This document shows, one piece after another, positions 46,676 to 60,400 of a stretch of 64,000 bases of DNA. Positions within the stretch are counted from its first letter, which is position 1. Every line of letters starts with the position of its first letter. Source of the DNA: Aurelia coerulea (taxonomy: Eukaryota > Cnidaria > Scyphozoa > Semaeostomeae > Ulmaridae); contig CM076956.1 in the NCBI GenBank assembly GCA_039566865.1, positions 9,063,511 through 9,127,510 of the forward strand, given 5' to 3'. A program made the position numbers and the translations under genes. The notes beneath the pieces are model-generated. The model searched no databases. It saw nothing but the letters and a program-made list of their open reading frames with translations, and was not told where the DNA came from.

Positions 46676-46850
46676 AAATTTGAGATATGAAATAATGGCA
46701 AAGTTTGCGAATGAAACATGAAATAGTGGCAAAACTTTAGAATGAAATATGATATAACATTGCCACTCCCTAACCCTAACCCTAACCCTGACCCTAACCC
46801 TAACCCTAACCCTAACCCTAACCCTAACCCTAACCCTAACCCTAACCCTA
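46676..46850. repeat. Telomere-like (CCCTAA)n array with degenerate leader
   Basis: Roughly fourteen CCCTAA units (one CCCTGA variant) occupy about 46768-46850. They are preceded by three imperfect copies of a GAAATA.TGGCAAA unit. The array lies about 150 bp upstream of the pseudokinase ATG, far from any chromosome end visible here. Confidence 0.93.
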
Positions 46851-47002
46851 ATAGATTCACTACAAAAGTCCTATATTCATCTAATTGAATATGTCAATGT
46901 TGTTGTTGCGTGTTGTTGTCAATCTTTCTATTTATAGGCAGATTGTACGAAGTCTATCGGTATTTCTAATCTTGTAGTTCAGATGTAGAGAGGTGAGCAG
47001 AC

Positions 47003-50000
47003 ATGGAGCCAGAAAATAACGCAGTGCGATACAAGACATTGAAAAACCGAAAGTACAGGCGATCAAAAAGAATGAAAAATTCCGAAAATAGCAACATCGT
47101 TCCCAAGATACCAAGGTCTTCAGAATTCCACTGTCAAGGTATGTACAAAGAGAAGACTCTGCCACAGGAAGACTCTGCGTGGAAGAGCCCTCAGCTCAGC
47201 TCAGAATCCTGCTGGTCTACTTGGGTCCGCCAGCACTGCTATGAGCATCCTTATTTTCCAAAGTTGAAAGTGGCAGGATCCTGAATCAAGGGTCCACTGT
47301 GGAACATCACATTCAAGCAGTTCTAAATTGTGCTGTTTCAGAAAATTAGAAAGCAGGCTTCAATATTTCATGTTTAAGGTCCCGCCATTTATTTGCGAAA
47401 CGTGACTTTTCGCGCCAAAATGTGAAACTGGAACAACAACAAACAAGAAAAGCACAGTAGAACGGCTTTGTGCAGCTATGCACTCAATTACGTACCTTCA
47501 TTTTTTATTGGAAACAGCTTATGAGAAAGGAAGGCTCTATTTTTTAAAACTAACAAGACCATTGCTTCGCTACCAGGATTGATAGAGCTAACAAACTTCA
47601 ACAATGTTGAGTGATTTGGGAGCCCTTCTATTCTAAGAAAAATAAACTAATAGTAATAGGGGCTGTTCTGTTGATTAAGTGTAGGTCTTTAAAGAATTTT
47701 TTCTTTAACCTTATATTTTAAACTGTTAACGTTCTTGGAAGAATTTAGGTCAGACTGTTGACTACAGTACAAGCTGTGGACTTTAGTTTCTTATTTAAAA
47801 ATGATTTTTAGTGTTGTTTTCAATATTGGCTTAATGTTATGTTTTTGGAAAGAATAATATGATAATATGGCAAATATTTCAATGTTTTGATTCTAATCAG
47901 CATAAGAAGCTTGCACATAACAGTTGTAATTATTATTAATTATTGATTGAAGCTTTTCAACTGCAAACTCTGTGAAATAACTTATGCTATACAACAAATT
48001 TTTCAAAAGAATTTGTCGAAGCAAAACATTTTAACTTGTGTTGAGAAAATATCTTGCAAAGGGCTCCTTTGGCAATAATTTATTACTTTCCAACTCTCTG
48101 ATAACTTAACCATGACTGCAAAATAGAAAATCCTTTTTCTTACTTGGGTCAGAGGTCTCTGAAATACCTGAAATACCACCCCACTGCAAGCATTGTGCTC
48201 CTCCCCAGTAGAGCAGAGATACCAAAGGTATGAATGCCAACCTAAGCCAAGCATGAATCCCTGACCCCTTATTTAGACTCACATTGAAGCTATGCCACAA
48301 TGTCCCCTTATAAGTAAAATAACCAGAACAAAAGAGGTACAAGATTCATGTAGCAGTTAAAAGAGTGGCGTGCTGTTGTTGTTCTCATACCTTTATTCCT
48401 AAAAGCAGAATGGCTATTTAGAAGTATTAATTTTAATAAAATGTTACTGCCAAGCTTCTCCTAGCAAAAACACTCTTTGCAGAAATGCCAGTTTGCATAG
48501 AGCATGCCTTGCCTATTGTTGTTCTTTTTGGACTCTTGAAATTTGTATAGAGTTTACACAAAGTCTTAACAAGGGCTTCAAATACTTGCAAACTTGGTTT
48601 GGTACAAAATCTTTATTTATTGTTTGGTGCAAAATTAAAACTCTAAAAACAATTTACAACTTCCTAAATCTGAAATATACTCAAAACAACCTTGGGGCAA
48701 ATTTGTTGCAAACAAGCTTGATTTAAAGAAAATGCCAACCTTGCAACGGTGGCGCTAAATGTTTGTCTTCAACCAGCATCACCCATGGAATTTAACTAGG
48801 TAAAGAAGGTAATAGAAAAGCCACTCTGTTAGCGTCTGTGCTGGGATTTGTGGCATTACTCTGGCTGCCTTGGCATTTGAGGCCTTGCTTTTAGTTGAAG
48901 AAAATGTTGAAAAGGTGTATTTCCTTTGCCTTCTGTCATGAACTGTTAATCGTGAATCATACTTAAAAATCAGCGTTGATGATATATATTTGTCATGTTC
49001 CCCTCTGCTAAATAAACAGGGTGCCATGGTCATATATCACAAATACAGTACCCTTTACCATCCTCTATAAACTGACCATTTTTAGCATAAAACAATTTTA
49101 GGACACAAAAGAAACAAAGTGCCATGGTTACATATCACAAATACCCCTTACCATCCTTAACTTACCATTTTTACAACAATACCATTTTTAGGCGATTCTA
49201 CTGAACACGAACCAGAGAACACGGAACAGGATGAGCATCAAAATGATATGCCAATACCAATAGAACTGGAGCAGATAAAGGTGAAGTGCAATTTTTTATT
49301 GCAGTGCAAGCTAGTTTACAATTCTTAATCGTTGGTGAGACAAGATTCGCTTTGCCCACAGAAACCCATGCCCCCCTCCCCATTCAGTAGGTTAAAGCTC
49401 ATGCACAGTTGCGTTTTAGGGTTGAAGCTTTGACGGGTGCATGCGCCTTAACCCACTGCATGGGGGACACATAAGTTTCCTCGGACAACGTGATCTTCTC
49501 TCCCCAACAATTAAGAACAAATGCGGCAAAGGCAAAATTCTTTACATATGCGGTGGTTACAGCTTAAAATCCTATTGATATCAAAGGCTCCAAGGCTGAA
49601 TAATGTAGCATGTCATCTTTACAAGGTTTTCAAACACTTAATAATTCACTACACTTCGCATTTCGCTTGGGTTAAGTACAGTAGACATTTTTATTATTTC
49701 TTTCACATAAACATGCTTCAAATTTTGCCCAAATAGTTCCCTTCGTTTCAAGATGTGTATCTTATCTTTAAGATTTAGATAGCTTTTTATCTGGAATGTT
49801 TCCTTTTATGCAAATTACGATGTGTTTTCAATCTAAATTATTTTCCACAGACATTACATGAATAAGGCTTTTCTCCGGTATGGACACTTTTGTGCTGTTG
49901 AAGCTCTCATTTAGACATTCCTTTCACTAGCCACTTGGTATAGCAATACTATTTTTATTGCCATGGTATTCAGGCAGAACAGCACTGTATGTATGCTAAA

Positions 50001-51214
50001 TTTGAATAAGGTCAAGTGTTTGTTGTTGAGTCAGTTTGGAGTCCATAATGAAGGAGGTACAATGCTCTTTTATTTTTCTTGTTACCCTTTCTTGTATCTG
50101 AAGCAAAGTCATGTATGCTTCTTGGATAATTTATGGCATTGCTGTTTTAATCACATTGCAGTAGGCACGAAATTGAGCAATTTCTTTTGTATTTTCTTCA
50201 TAGAAATGTAAAGATTGCGAGGAGAAAGATTTGGAAATGAAAACCAAAGTTGAAGAGCTCGAGAAACGGGTATTGAAGCGAAACAGGAAGATTGAGCACC
50301 TGGAGCGAGATGAAAGTCTCTATAAATATTATTATGAAGCAGGGAAAGGGTTCGAGTCTCGGGAAATTTACAGTACGATGGAAGATTATGTTCAGCAACG
50401 GACATTGGACATAGCTGGATCTGGGACTTTTGATGGGAGACAGGCAGCAAATCAGCAGTTGCTCGATCAAGGGCTCATTCTCATTCCCGAGAAAGAAATA
50501 GAATGTGGTTCAAAAAAGGGAGCTGGGCAGAACGCCATGGTCTTCAAAGGAAAGTTTAAAGATATGGATGTTGCAGTGAAAGTCTTTTTTCTAGGGATAC
50601 ACTATTCCTCAGTTGTGAGAGAATATCAGATCTTGACTCTCCTCAATAGCCATCCAAACATCCCTCACCCATTTGGCGTAGTACATGGGCAGGTTCCCAA
50701 ATTGGTTCTTTCAACTTTCAGCACAGCGGAAAGATTATCTTGTTATCGACCTGACTCCGAGGAAAATTTAGCTCGCCTTGCAGCAGGACTAATCGATGCC
50801 ATGTGTCACCTGCATAAAAATAAGATATTGCATAATAACATAAATCACTCCAACGTTGTTGTGCGATATCCAGATGTATTCCCCCTCCTCTGTGGCTTTG
50901 GCCATGCATGCCTCGAGGATGACGCGTATTATATTCCGCAGATGAAGCTGCCAATGTTCGGTGATGAATGTTGCCTCCCTGATTTGATAAAGAGGCGTTT
51001 GAAAAAGGTTTCCCGCAAATCTGACATACATTGTTTGGGATACACGTTAAGATGGCATGGTGGTGGTAGTTTCACCAGCAACAGCAAAGTTTGCGTTGCT
51101 ATCAACCAGTTTGCAATGGAGTGCATGGGCTTGGTGAAGGACAAGCCAATGACAACTGGCAGACTAGAAGATAGTATAGCAAGATTCTCGATCTTGGCGA
51201 AAGCAAAGAACTGA
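47003..51214 (+). CDS. Coiled-coil pseudokinase, 3 exons, 411 aa
   Basis: The exons are 47003-47138, 49192-49280 and 50204-51214, with AG/GT borders and matching phases (1, 0). The start ATG is in good context (AGACATGG). Residues 1-75 are basic then acidic; 76-115 form a coiled coil (KCKDCEEKD...VEELEKRVLKRNRK). A protein kinase fold covers about 172-405: a glycine loop KKGAGQNAMVF, VAVK (Lys201) and the alpha-C Glu (VVREYQ, Glu215). The catalytic loop reads HNNINHSNV, with Asn where HRD has Asp (position 287). The DFG motif reads GFG (306-308). SDIHCLG fits the alpha-F region. Both loss positions predict no phosphotransfer, so a binding or scaffold role is likelier. It is cargo of the giant element and in the same orientation as the transposase. 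Confidence 0.82.
49021..49190 (+). repeat. Tandem duplication at the pseudokinase exon 2 acceptor
   Basis: GTGCCATGGT.A.ATATCACAAATAC...TACCATCCT...CCATTTTTA occurs twice. The second copy supplies the real acceptor (TTTTTAG|GCGAT); the first offers a decoy (ATTTTAG|GACAC). Confidence 0.7.
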
Positions 51215-51378
51215 TCATCGAAGTACAGGTTTTATTTTATTGGATCATAGTGCCTTTGATGCTACAATGCGTTTGACTTGATAATGGGCTGTGCTCGAAA
51301 CGTTACTTACTTTGTTTAGTTCATATTTAAGTGCACACCTTTACGTTGTATACTTGCTTATCATGATATTGATGCTTC

Positions 51379-51384
51379 AATAAA
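51379..51384 (+). terminator. Polyadenylation signal of the pseudokinase gene
   Basis: AATAAA lies 165 bp past the stop codon, followed by a TTTCTTTTC tract. Confidence 0.6.
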
Positions 51385-51389
51385 AAATT

Positions 51390-52077
51390 TCTTTTCAAGT
51401 TTACAGCTGTAAACGTTTTAGAAAAGAGAGCTAAACCAGCTTTAGATGAACAATGTTACATTTAAACCAATCAAATGCATTTGACTTGTTGCCTTGGACA
51501 ATTTGAATTTAACATTTCATAACATGGGTTAGTTCAAGCTGCTGTAACTTGCCAATGTGTATAGGACATTACATTTTGTACAACCATTTCTGATAAAGTA
51601 ATTGCCTTTTTTTATGGAAACTTTCTTTCCATACATTTGAGCAACATTGCACCATGAAACGCAATGTGGGTAGCTGCATCATCAGATAAAGAGATGATTT
51701 CCTCAGTGTATGGTCACAGACCTGAAGTGGTTAAGAGTAATGCTAACTACAGTTGCCTAATCGTGCATATAACCCCAAAGAATGTCGCAATAATAATGAA
51801 TTGTGGACCAATTTCATTGAATTGCTTACCATTTTAAGCCAGAATGGTAACTTAGAAATTATTCATGTCACTCAGATCAGTCAAGCTATTCTTGAACTTT
51901 AAATTACTTTCCTTACAGGATTATTCCAAAGATTGAATCTTGATCCCGATTTCTAACTTTTCAAAACCTTCAAAATGGGCTCAATGTCCGTATAATGTGC
52001 CAAAATACTTGAACGGTATGACTAAATGTTAATGCAATAGATTACTTGATCTAGGTTCTCCTCATTAAAGGCACCGA
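51390..52077. other. Non-coding spacer
   Basis: I see no gene or clear repeat in this stretch. Confidence 0.5.
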
Positions 52078-52115
52078 GTCCCTATAAATAGCTGAGCGTT
52101 AACGCTGTCCTGAAT

Positions 52116-52711
52116 AACGAGGGCAGATTTTGTAATACAATAGCATGAGTTGCTTTTATTGACACCTCAATTCAAAGCGATTAGCGATTGCAGACAAAGG
52201 AAATTCTCTCAACCAACAATTCAAAACAAGCAAAGCCGCAAAAGTTTCTTTGAAACCCAGGTAGCTAGCCCGCTTGTTGTGCATTTCAGAAACTGTTTTT
52301 AAGGGCAAACATGAGCATAGATCGAAAGAAGGATGCATCTACACATCTGCCGCGGGCATGTTATTTGTTTGGTTCAAAAACCGTTTAGGAGGCGATTCAA
52401 TTCTCTTATTTTTTTGGGTGTCTTCAAAACATTTACTGCTCAGTTTCTGGACCAAAGAAATAAAATGCCCGTGGCAGATGTGTAGATATATCCTTCAAGT
52501 TTCGATCTATGCTCATGTTCGCCCTTATAAATAATTTGTGGAATGCACAGCGAGCGAGCTAGCTACCTGGGTTTCAGAGAAAAGTTTGCGGCTTTGTTTG
52601 TTTTGAATTACTGGTTGAGAGAATTTCCTTTGTCTGTGATCGCTAATCGCTTTGAATTGAGGTGTCAACAAAAGCAACTCGTGCTATTGTATTACAAAAT
52701 CTGCCCTTGTT
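52116..52711. mobile_element. Foldback MITE with 9-bp target duplication, copy 1
   Basis: Arms of about 250 bp begin AACGAGGGCAGATTTTG and end CAAAATCTGCCCTTGTT. GTCCTGAAT flanks it at 52107-52115 and 52712-52720. The uninterrupted relative at 3781-3900 has one TCCTGAAT at this point. A 9-bp duplication with long inverted arms suggests a Mutator-like family. Confidence 0.85.
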
Positions 52712-53217
52712 GTCCTGAATTTTTGATGACCAACCGCCGACGGCCCTTTGTTATCGCACAATAGTGCTAGAGTAATTAGCAGTGAAGACCAAAGGCTTCC
52801 TAATCCTTGCATTATCCTCAGGAATTTCTTTGGTTTAATTTCAATAGCGATTAAATCACAACTTTCGTTTTATGATTGAAAGGAAGTTGATATTGGTCAC
52901 GAGCGCGCCATTTATGCGGCCTATCAGTCAACATTTCTAGTGATTCATGCAAATCAATGAACAAGTGTTGATTGTACCTTTCAGTGAACACCGATACATT
53001 ATTTTAGAACACGCAGTGCATTTGCTACGAGATATATTTTAATGTGCAATTTGTCAGAAGCCATTGACAACAAGGAAAGAATCATTGTATGAACAATTAT
53101 TTTATTCCGATAAAAAACTTTCACAAACGACAGAAAATTGCCTAGACAGGATAACTAATAAACTTTTGAGAATTATCTGTAAATCTTATGGTGTAAATCC
53201 TAATTCTTCGTTCAGTA

Positions 53218-53823
53218 AGCAAAGACAGATTTTGTAGAATGAAAGTGCCTGATGATTTTGATTGACATCGCACTTCAAAGCGATTAGCGATTGCAGACAA
53301 TGGAAATTCTCTCAAACAGAAATTCAAAAGGAACAAAGCTGCAAAAATCGACCTGAAACCCAGGTAGCTATCTCGCTCGATGTGCATTCCAGAAATAGTT
53401 CTTAACAGCAAACATGATTATATATCGAAAAAAGAACGATGTATCTAAAGACGTGCCTGGGGGATTTTGTTTATTTTATTCAGAAGCCGAGCAGAAAGCA
53501 ATGCAGTTCTCGCATATTTAGGGTTTAAAGGAAAGAATTGCGACTCGGCTCCTGAGTAAAATAAACAAAATCCGCACTTTAGATCTTTAGGTTTATCTGT
53601 CTCCTTTCGGTACAATTTCCTGGCTTCTCTTTTAACACCACCTTTCGCGTGCACAAGGCAGCATTTAGCCCTTCTGGTTTCAGGTCAACTACTTCGGCTT
53701 TTTGTCAACTATTTTGAATTACAAGTTGAGAGAATTTCCTTTTCTTGAATCACTGATCGCTTTGAATTGCGATGTCAAGCAAAATTAACTGACGATCTTG
53801 TGTTGCCAAAATCTGTCCTCGTT
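53218..53823. mobile_element. Foldback MITE with 9-bp target duplication, copy 2
   Basis: It belongs to the same family as 52116-52711: AGACAGATTTTG start, GCGATTAGCGATTGCAGACA and GAAACCCAGGTAGCTA shared, end CAAAATCTGTCCTCGTT. Flanks CGTTCAGTA and CCTTCAGTA agree at 8 of 9 positions. Confidence 0.8.
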
Positions 53824-54349
53824 CCTTCAGTAATATCGACTACAAATTAGCTCCAGACATTATTTGCGCCCTTGCTTCTTTGCAAGCCGACAAATTTCCA
53901 CAAACTACTCTGGAATTAACCTCGCAATCGTCTTCCGAAAAATATGAAACCCATTACGAAAATTTTAGTAGTGTATTTATACCAGATTAAACGATATGGG
54001 CAAGGAAAGAGAAGAGAACAAGTCCCGTTCTTCCTCTAGTTTTTTTTGCGAACATTTCTGTGAGACTATTTTACCAAGGGTAGTATTGATACGTAGTATA
54101 TGACAGTATTGATAGGGTAGTATTGAAGTATTGATACGTAGTATAGGACGTTGAAATATCTTGGTTAGTCAAATAATGGCCAATTCAATTAGAAACAGCC
54201 CGCTGTCGTTATGCACTTATTTTTTGGAAAACCCTTCTCATTCAGTAGAAATTAATGTATGTGGTCCCATAACATTAGCCTGTATTGTTGCTTTTCATTT
54301 TAGTAGAGCTTCCTCGCAAATTCACCATTCTTTAGGACACAGTAGCTCG

Positions 54350-54355
54350 TTTATT
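54350..54355 (-). terminator. Candidate polyadenylation signal of the homeodomain gene
   Basis: AATAAA on the minus strand lies about 140 bp past the stop codon. Confidence 0.4.
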
Positions 54356-54492
54356 AAACCTTTTCTAAAACGTTGATGCCGAATCGTAGCGAATCCTCGT
54401 ACAAACAAGGACTGTGCTGCTTAAATGTAAACAAAATGATAATGATGTTTCGTTGCACAGAAAAAATCATGTTCAGCAATGTTAATCAAATT

Positions 54493-57400
54493 TCACACAA
54501 CAATTGCCAAGTCCTGTAGCCAATTGCATGCTGCAACCGTGAGCTTGTATTTCCCTTCAATAATCTCTTCGAATGAATCTGTAGAGAGAATCAAGCGACT
54601 TCCATTTTCTACAATTATATTGCTTTCAAGAATTGTGGCTGGCTGTGGCAGCACAATGAAGGAGCGTTCTTCTTCGGTTTGAACCAGCCACTTCCCTCGA
54701 ATTGTCTCATCGGTTTTTACTTTACCAGCGCAGGAGAATAGCCAAAATTGATAAGCATCGCTATCTTCTTCGTCACTTTCATTTCGCGGGGCATAAACGG
54801 GAACTATGTCTCCCTTTTTGACCACGGACTTTGTTTTACCTCTTTTCAACCTTTTTTGAGGTGGAATATCATGCACAGCGACGTCCGATTCCAGATTCAT
54901 TCCATTTTCTTCATTTAAGGCTGCATCATCAACATCGTCAGGGACTTGAGTAGAAGTATTTTCAGCTTCATTCACTATAGGAATCCTTTCCTTGTCGAAC
55001 ACAATGAAAGTGATGTCCTCTCTTTTCTCCATGACCTTCTTGAGCTGAGTTGGTCCCATTCGAGATGGAGTTTTGAAAGGGACGGAATCTGGCCAGCCTT
55101 CAACTCTGAAAGTCTTTTGATACTGCTTGTACTGAACTGCTGAAGGTGTACCAATCACTAAGCCTGAAAAACAAAACAGAACAACTTATCAGTCATTACA
55201 CTTAAGTACTATTTGCAGAGAAACAGAAAAGCATTGAAGAGGAAAAATGAGGGTCCAAAAATATACCACCCGTTTTTTACCGCTTGCAATACATTGGTCG
55301 ATACACATAGGAATCCATGACAAATTGATTAGCAAGGCTAGTTCTCTGCAAATAACTCAAAAATTCCATCGTTTGAAGCAAGTCAAACATTTTAACTGTA
55401 TTCAAAACTTCTATGCCTTTGCGACATCAAAATCAACGGAGTTTCTGTTTTATTCTCCAAAGTGCCTTATATTAAGGTGCAGTCTCCATAATTGAATCCT
55501 CTAATTCACATTATTTGCTTTGGCACAATATTTTTGCAAGAATTCTTTGAGGACTATGGACTTTCTCGGTGAGACGGTATTTGTTTACATAAAATGCATC
55601 GCTAATCTAAGTTTTATTCATTAAACACATTTATAGAAGACAATGACACAATAAATCTAAGAAGTGTTGATTAGTAACATGATTTACTAATCTTTACATT
55701 ACAGCACTGCAGTTGTATACTCTGTATATTTTATATGATCTCGTTATACTTCGCATATTCCCCTCCCCAGTTACGTTTTTGGCTGGTTTGATTTGCAGAA
55801 TCCGTATTAAGCATTGTATTTAAGTTTTTATATTATGAAATGAAAATTGAAAGTTTCAAATTGTAAATCCCAAGACTTACTATATTTCTTGTTTAAAAAG
55901 AGCCGTACATCTGACTTTGAGTATGATCTTTCAACGGGAACATCTACAGAAAGAAGGACAGAGATGAAAACAGGGCAATGTTTACATGATGAAAGCAAAG
56001 GCTGCATCATATGAAAATAGTTGGGGCAAACTATTTCAATTCAATTAAAAAATCGCGACGGAACCAAGGCTATATCGGAGGGAAATGAAATAATTTATCA
56101 ACGACCTTTTGTTATGAACTCAAACATTAACTGCAGAGATCTTTGGCATGAAACGCCCCCTACAATTCCTTACCAGAATATTTACTGTTTCATAGGTCAG
56201 CATCAATCCAATTCCAAGAAATAAAGTGCGTTGCCCTTTTTACAACGGAAAATATCATTCCATTGAATACACATTCTTCAATTTTGACTAATACGGGAAT
56301 GGCTTTGCCTTTTGTGCAAACGCCTTGCTGCTGCAATGAAATACATGCTTTCAATATAGACGGATACCAACAAGCACCTTAACCTGCGAAGAGCAACTAA
56401 AAATAGGAGTGAGGGCATCATTCTTTCTCAGGAACGCTATAATCTATCTTTCCGCTTTGAAATGAATTTGACGATCGAAAATCGAATTTGGGCTTGCCCT
56501 CTCGAAAATGGCTAGCTTTTTATTTTACTACAGTATTGTTTTCTCCTCAAATTTGCAGTTTCACCCCCTGAAAATGAGGTCTGTCTCGCGTCCCTATTTC
56601 TTTAGGAAAGTAAAGTACTCAGATCAATACATCGCCAATTTAATCAAACGACATATGAAAATAAATAAATAACACCTGCAATATGTAAGTTTCATACTTG
56701 CATTCAATTTTACGCTGAATGAACATACCGCAGAATGCTGAAAATCTCTGAGATGTTTGGCTATCAGACACCAAGAACTCCTCTCCCTTTAAGGTTGAAG
56801 CATTAACCAGTAATTTATTTGGCTTCATCACTAGGCAGTATCCAACAGCTCCAAATTGTTCAATATACTCCATCTATAAATAGTTGTAAAAATTAGTATT
56901 TTACCATGTTACATCAATAATCTCAAAAAGACAACTGAAAAGAGATGATAATACTACGATATACGTTGTGCATATTTGGCATATTTAAGGTTACTAAGAC
57001 AAACATTTTTCGTTTCCGTCGTAATCAGAAGGTTTTTGAGTACCGTTTAAACCAACTTACTTCCAGAAACAGCCACAATTACTTAGATATTTGAGTATTT
57101 CCAGGGAAGCAATCCTGTTTCTCAAAATTATATAAACTCACTTGACCTTGCAGCTACATTCATAACATCCCGTGCTGGCATTTCATTGACATACTACTTT
57201 ACCTCGCTTAAGCCTTACTGCTCGAACTGTACAGATTTGTGCACAATTTTATGCATAATGGATTCTCCCGCATTTTTGCTTTATTTCGATAAAGGCCTGA
57301 TTTCTCGAAAGAGGATTGAATTAACAGGCGAAACCAATTGTTTGAAACTTAGCACAAGTGGTGCAAGCTACAAAATACAGCTACAAAATACAAAATGGTG

Positions 57401-60400
57401 GAAGACATTTTCATGTAAGAGGCACAAATGTTTTGGTATTTTTAGATGAATGGTCCCTTGTAAACCAGCATTTGCTGAATGGACCAGCATGCTTGAATAA
57501 ATGGTGATATGATATATATGATATGCTTAGTTGTAAAAATCTAATAGTGGGATCGAACAGGTTTTACTTCAAGAAACTACTGCTATAGTATTTTCAAGAA
57601 GTATCACAAGATTTAAAAAGAGAGAAATCAAGGATAGTATGGAAAGATATGATTTAAGCCATACAGTATCCTTGAGTAATGAACTGAAATTTTGCATTTA
57701 TTGAGGGGCTGTACGAGATCATAACAAGGATAAATATCAGCTTGCCAATATCACAAATTCAAAGAGAAATTCCCCTTTAACGTTAGTGCGTGGCATATAA
57801 TTTTTCAGCATGCAATTGCTTTTTGAATGTTTAGACTAAATGTGTTTGAAACTTATGGCTCAGAATCCAGTTATATCTGACATCTGACATCTTTAATTAC
57901 ATGAAAACTCCGATTGCATGCTCTATTCTAGATGTAATCCAAACATATAGAAAAGGTTTTCATTTGCAAAGCATTTGCTGCTTTTTACCTGCATTATGGA
58001 GGGAAATTTATTGATTTTTTGGAAGTTTAGCTTGCACATCCCCTTCAATAATAATTTATGAACCCAAAGATAAGAGACAACTTCAAGATAATTTATCTAT
58101 GTTTAGAGTGTATAATATCTATAAAGAATGCATTTCTAGTTCACACATAAAAACAAGGCAATACAATAATCCCACAGCTTCCATTAGTTAATTGCACATT
58201 TCCCGTGGTTGTCCTTTACTATTGTATAATACGATACAAGGCTGCATTTTTGTTAGCACAGCAACTGCTTTAGGCTAGCAAGATTTACAACGAACCAAAG
58301 TGACATACAGAATAGAAACAAGATGAGTTTGACCGCTGGTTTGATCAAATGATATGAGTCAAAAGTAGGAGCCCTATTAGGTGATGAAACTTAAGTTAAC
58401 CAATTCTGTTTTGTTCAGGAAAATGTACTCACGAGATTGACTTGACTTTTATGACCTCAGGCTTGGTACAGAAGTCTCTATACAATACAAGACTGCTTAG
58501 TAAGCACAAACTACAGCCCTATTGCACAAACATTGTGCCGTCTCTGAAATTATTTAACTAAATGCAATCAAGGATTTGTATCAGCATGTGCAGAAATATA
58601 ACTCTTCTTTCGCTTGGTTTATTTAGAATAAAGGATTTTTATGGTGTTTAATGCATTTTTCTTGCAAACAAAACTATTTTTGCCAAAAGGGTCAAGATTT
58701 TATTGGAATAAAATTCTCATTGCTCTATATTACTTTCAAAAATTTCTAAATCTTACTGTTTTCATTGAATTCTTAATGATCTTGTGAAAGATTTAAATTT
58801 TCAAATCTTTAATCTTTGGTTATTCGCTTCGTATGAAATAATTGCCTGGATTTTCCCACGTATATTAGTAAATTTTTTGTTATGTTTAAATTCAAAATTT
58901 AATTTTCATTTTAAGTCTGATTCACGTATTTTTTATAAGGAACCACTTATAAGAAACTTAAATTCTTAGATGCCAAAAACTTAAGCAACTCTTGCATCTT
59001 TTTCTTAATTCTCACTTGTTTCCTGTATCATATTTTACTCAGAAAGTACTCGAACAAGGTCTAAACATTAGAAAGGCTTCAAAACACCTTGTTTTGGAAT
59101 ATTCAGGAGCGCACATACTGTATCTGATAGTTTTAAGAAACTTAAAACAGTACTGACCTAGATTAGTAGTTTCTTATAAAAAATACATGCACTGGGAATA
59201 TTCCAGTAGGGAAGAGAATTTTAAGTAATATGAATGTGAAAATGTTCTTCATAGGAACAGTACCTCTTTCAATATTCTGCGCATACTTTGCATTACTCTG
59301 TCATTGACCTCATGTTGACTCATGTCATTGACACTCATCTCCGAAAGACGTTTGGCATCTGCTTCCAGTTTCTTTTTCTCTTCTTCTGAAAGTTGAGTGT
59401 AGAGCTTTTGTGCCTCAACAATCTTGGTTTCTTTTGGAACATCTTTCAGCTCTAAAGAAGAACAAATGTGTCATTGTGTTGCTTTGGTCACATTATTTTG
59501 AAGTGTTTATACAGTAAATAAATTACCAAGATTCTACAACATTTGGTTAATAATAATAATAATAATAATAATAACGAATTATTTAACAGGATAAAAACTT
59601 CAACAATTACGAAATTGCTGTTATCAATGTTTGTCCTGTAAAAAGAAAGGTGCTTAAAAAAGAAAATATATGAATATGTTACAACTGCAGGTCTCAAAAA
59701 ATCAATTTTGTAGTATAACAAATTAAAATCTTATGTATAAATTGTGTTCATAATTTTCATAAAATCAGATGCATTGTCAGACGTCCTTGCACTCAGTGGT
59801 TAGGAGATAAAACTGTAATTCAATCAAGTTGCACACTTTACAGATCCAGCACACAAAAGGCAAGAAATCTTTAAAATTCTTGATGATTCTTTACAATTTG
59901 AAGGATTTTTTCATATTTTGATAGTATCTTGAGAGGTACAATAGGCCTTGCACAAATTAAAAATTTCAGGCATATTATTTACTGTCTTTTCATACCACTT
60001 GAGTTTATGAGATATTATTCACAACAGAAATTTGTAGAAGAATCATAAATTTTTATATGATCCAAAGTATGCTTTCAAAATCTTCTCATTGGAAAATATA
60101 CAAATTTCTCATTCTTCCGCAAACTTCTGTTGTTAATAAGACCCCATGACCTACAAAAAAGAACCTATTTAAATTTCAGACTCAATTGGGTTCTCGCACA
60201 ATGGGGGTCTAATTGCAAAATTTCAGCATGCAGGTTACACTGAGTTCTAAAGGTGAAGGCGAAGTTACATTTTTCAGCGCCAAGCGCTGGGATCGCAGAA
60301 ATAGAGCAAACCTAATTGAGTCCGAGACCCCTCGTCATGACGCTCAAGTGGTGGGGTCCTACCGGGCATCGAACCCACTCCGCCTGACTATTCTGGCTGC

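Noticed and set aside
46669..46860. Leu/Gly repeat protein on the minus strand
   Set aside because: It is only the translation of the telomere-like repeat.
52156..53654. Repeated small frames (GFKE/GFRE-type) at 52-53.6 kb
   Set aside because: They come from the arms of two foldback MITEs, not from genes.
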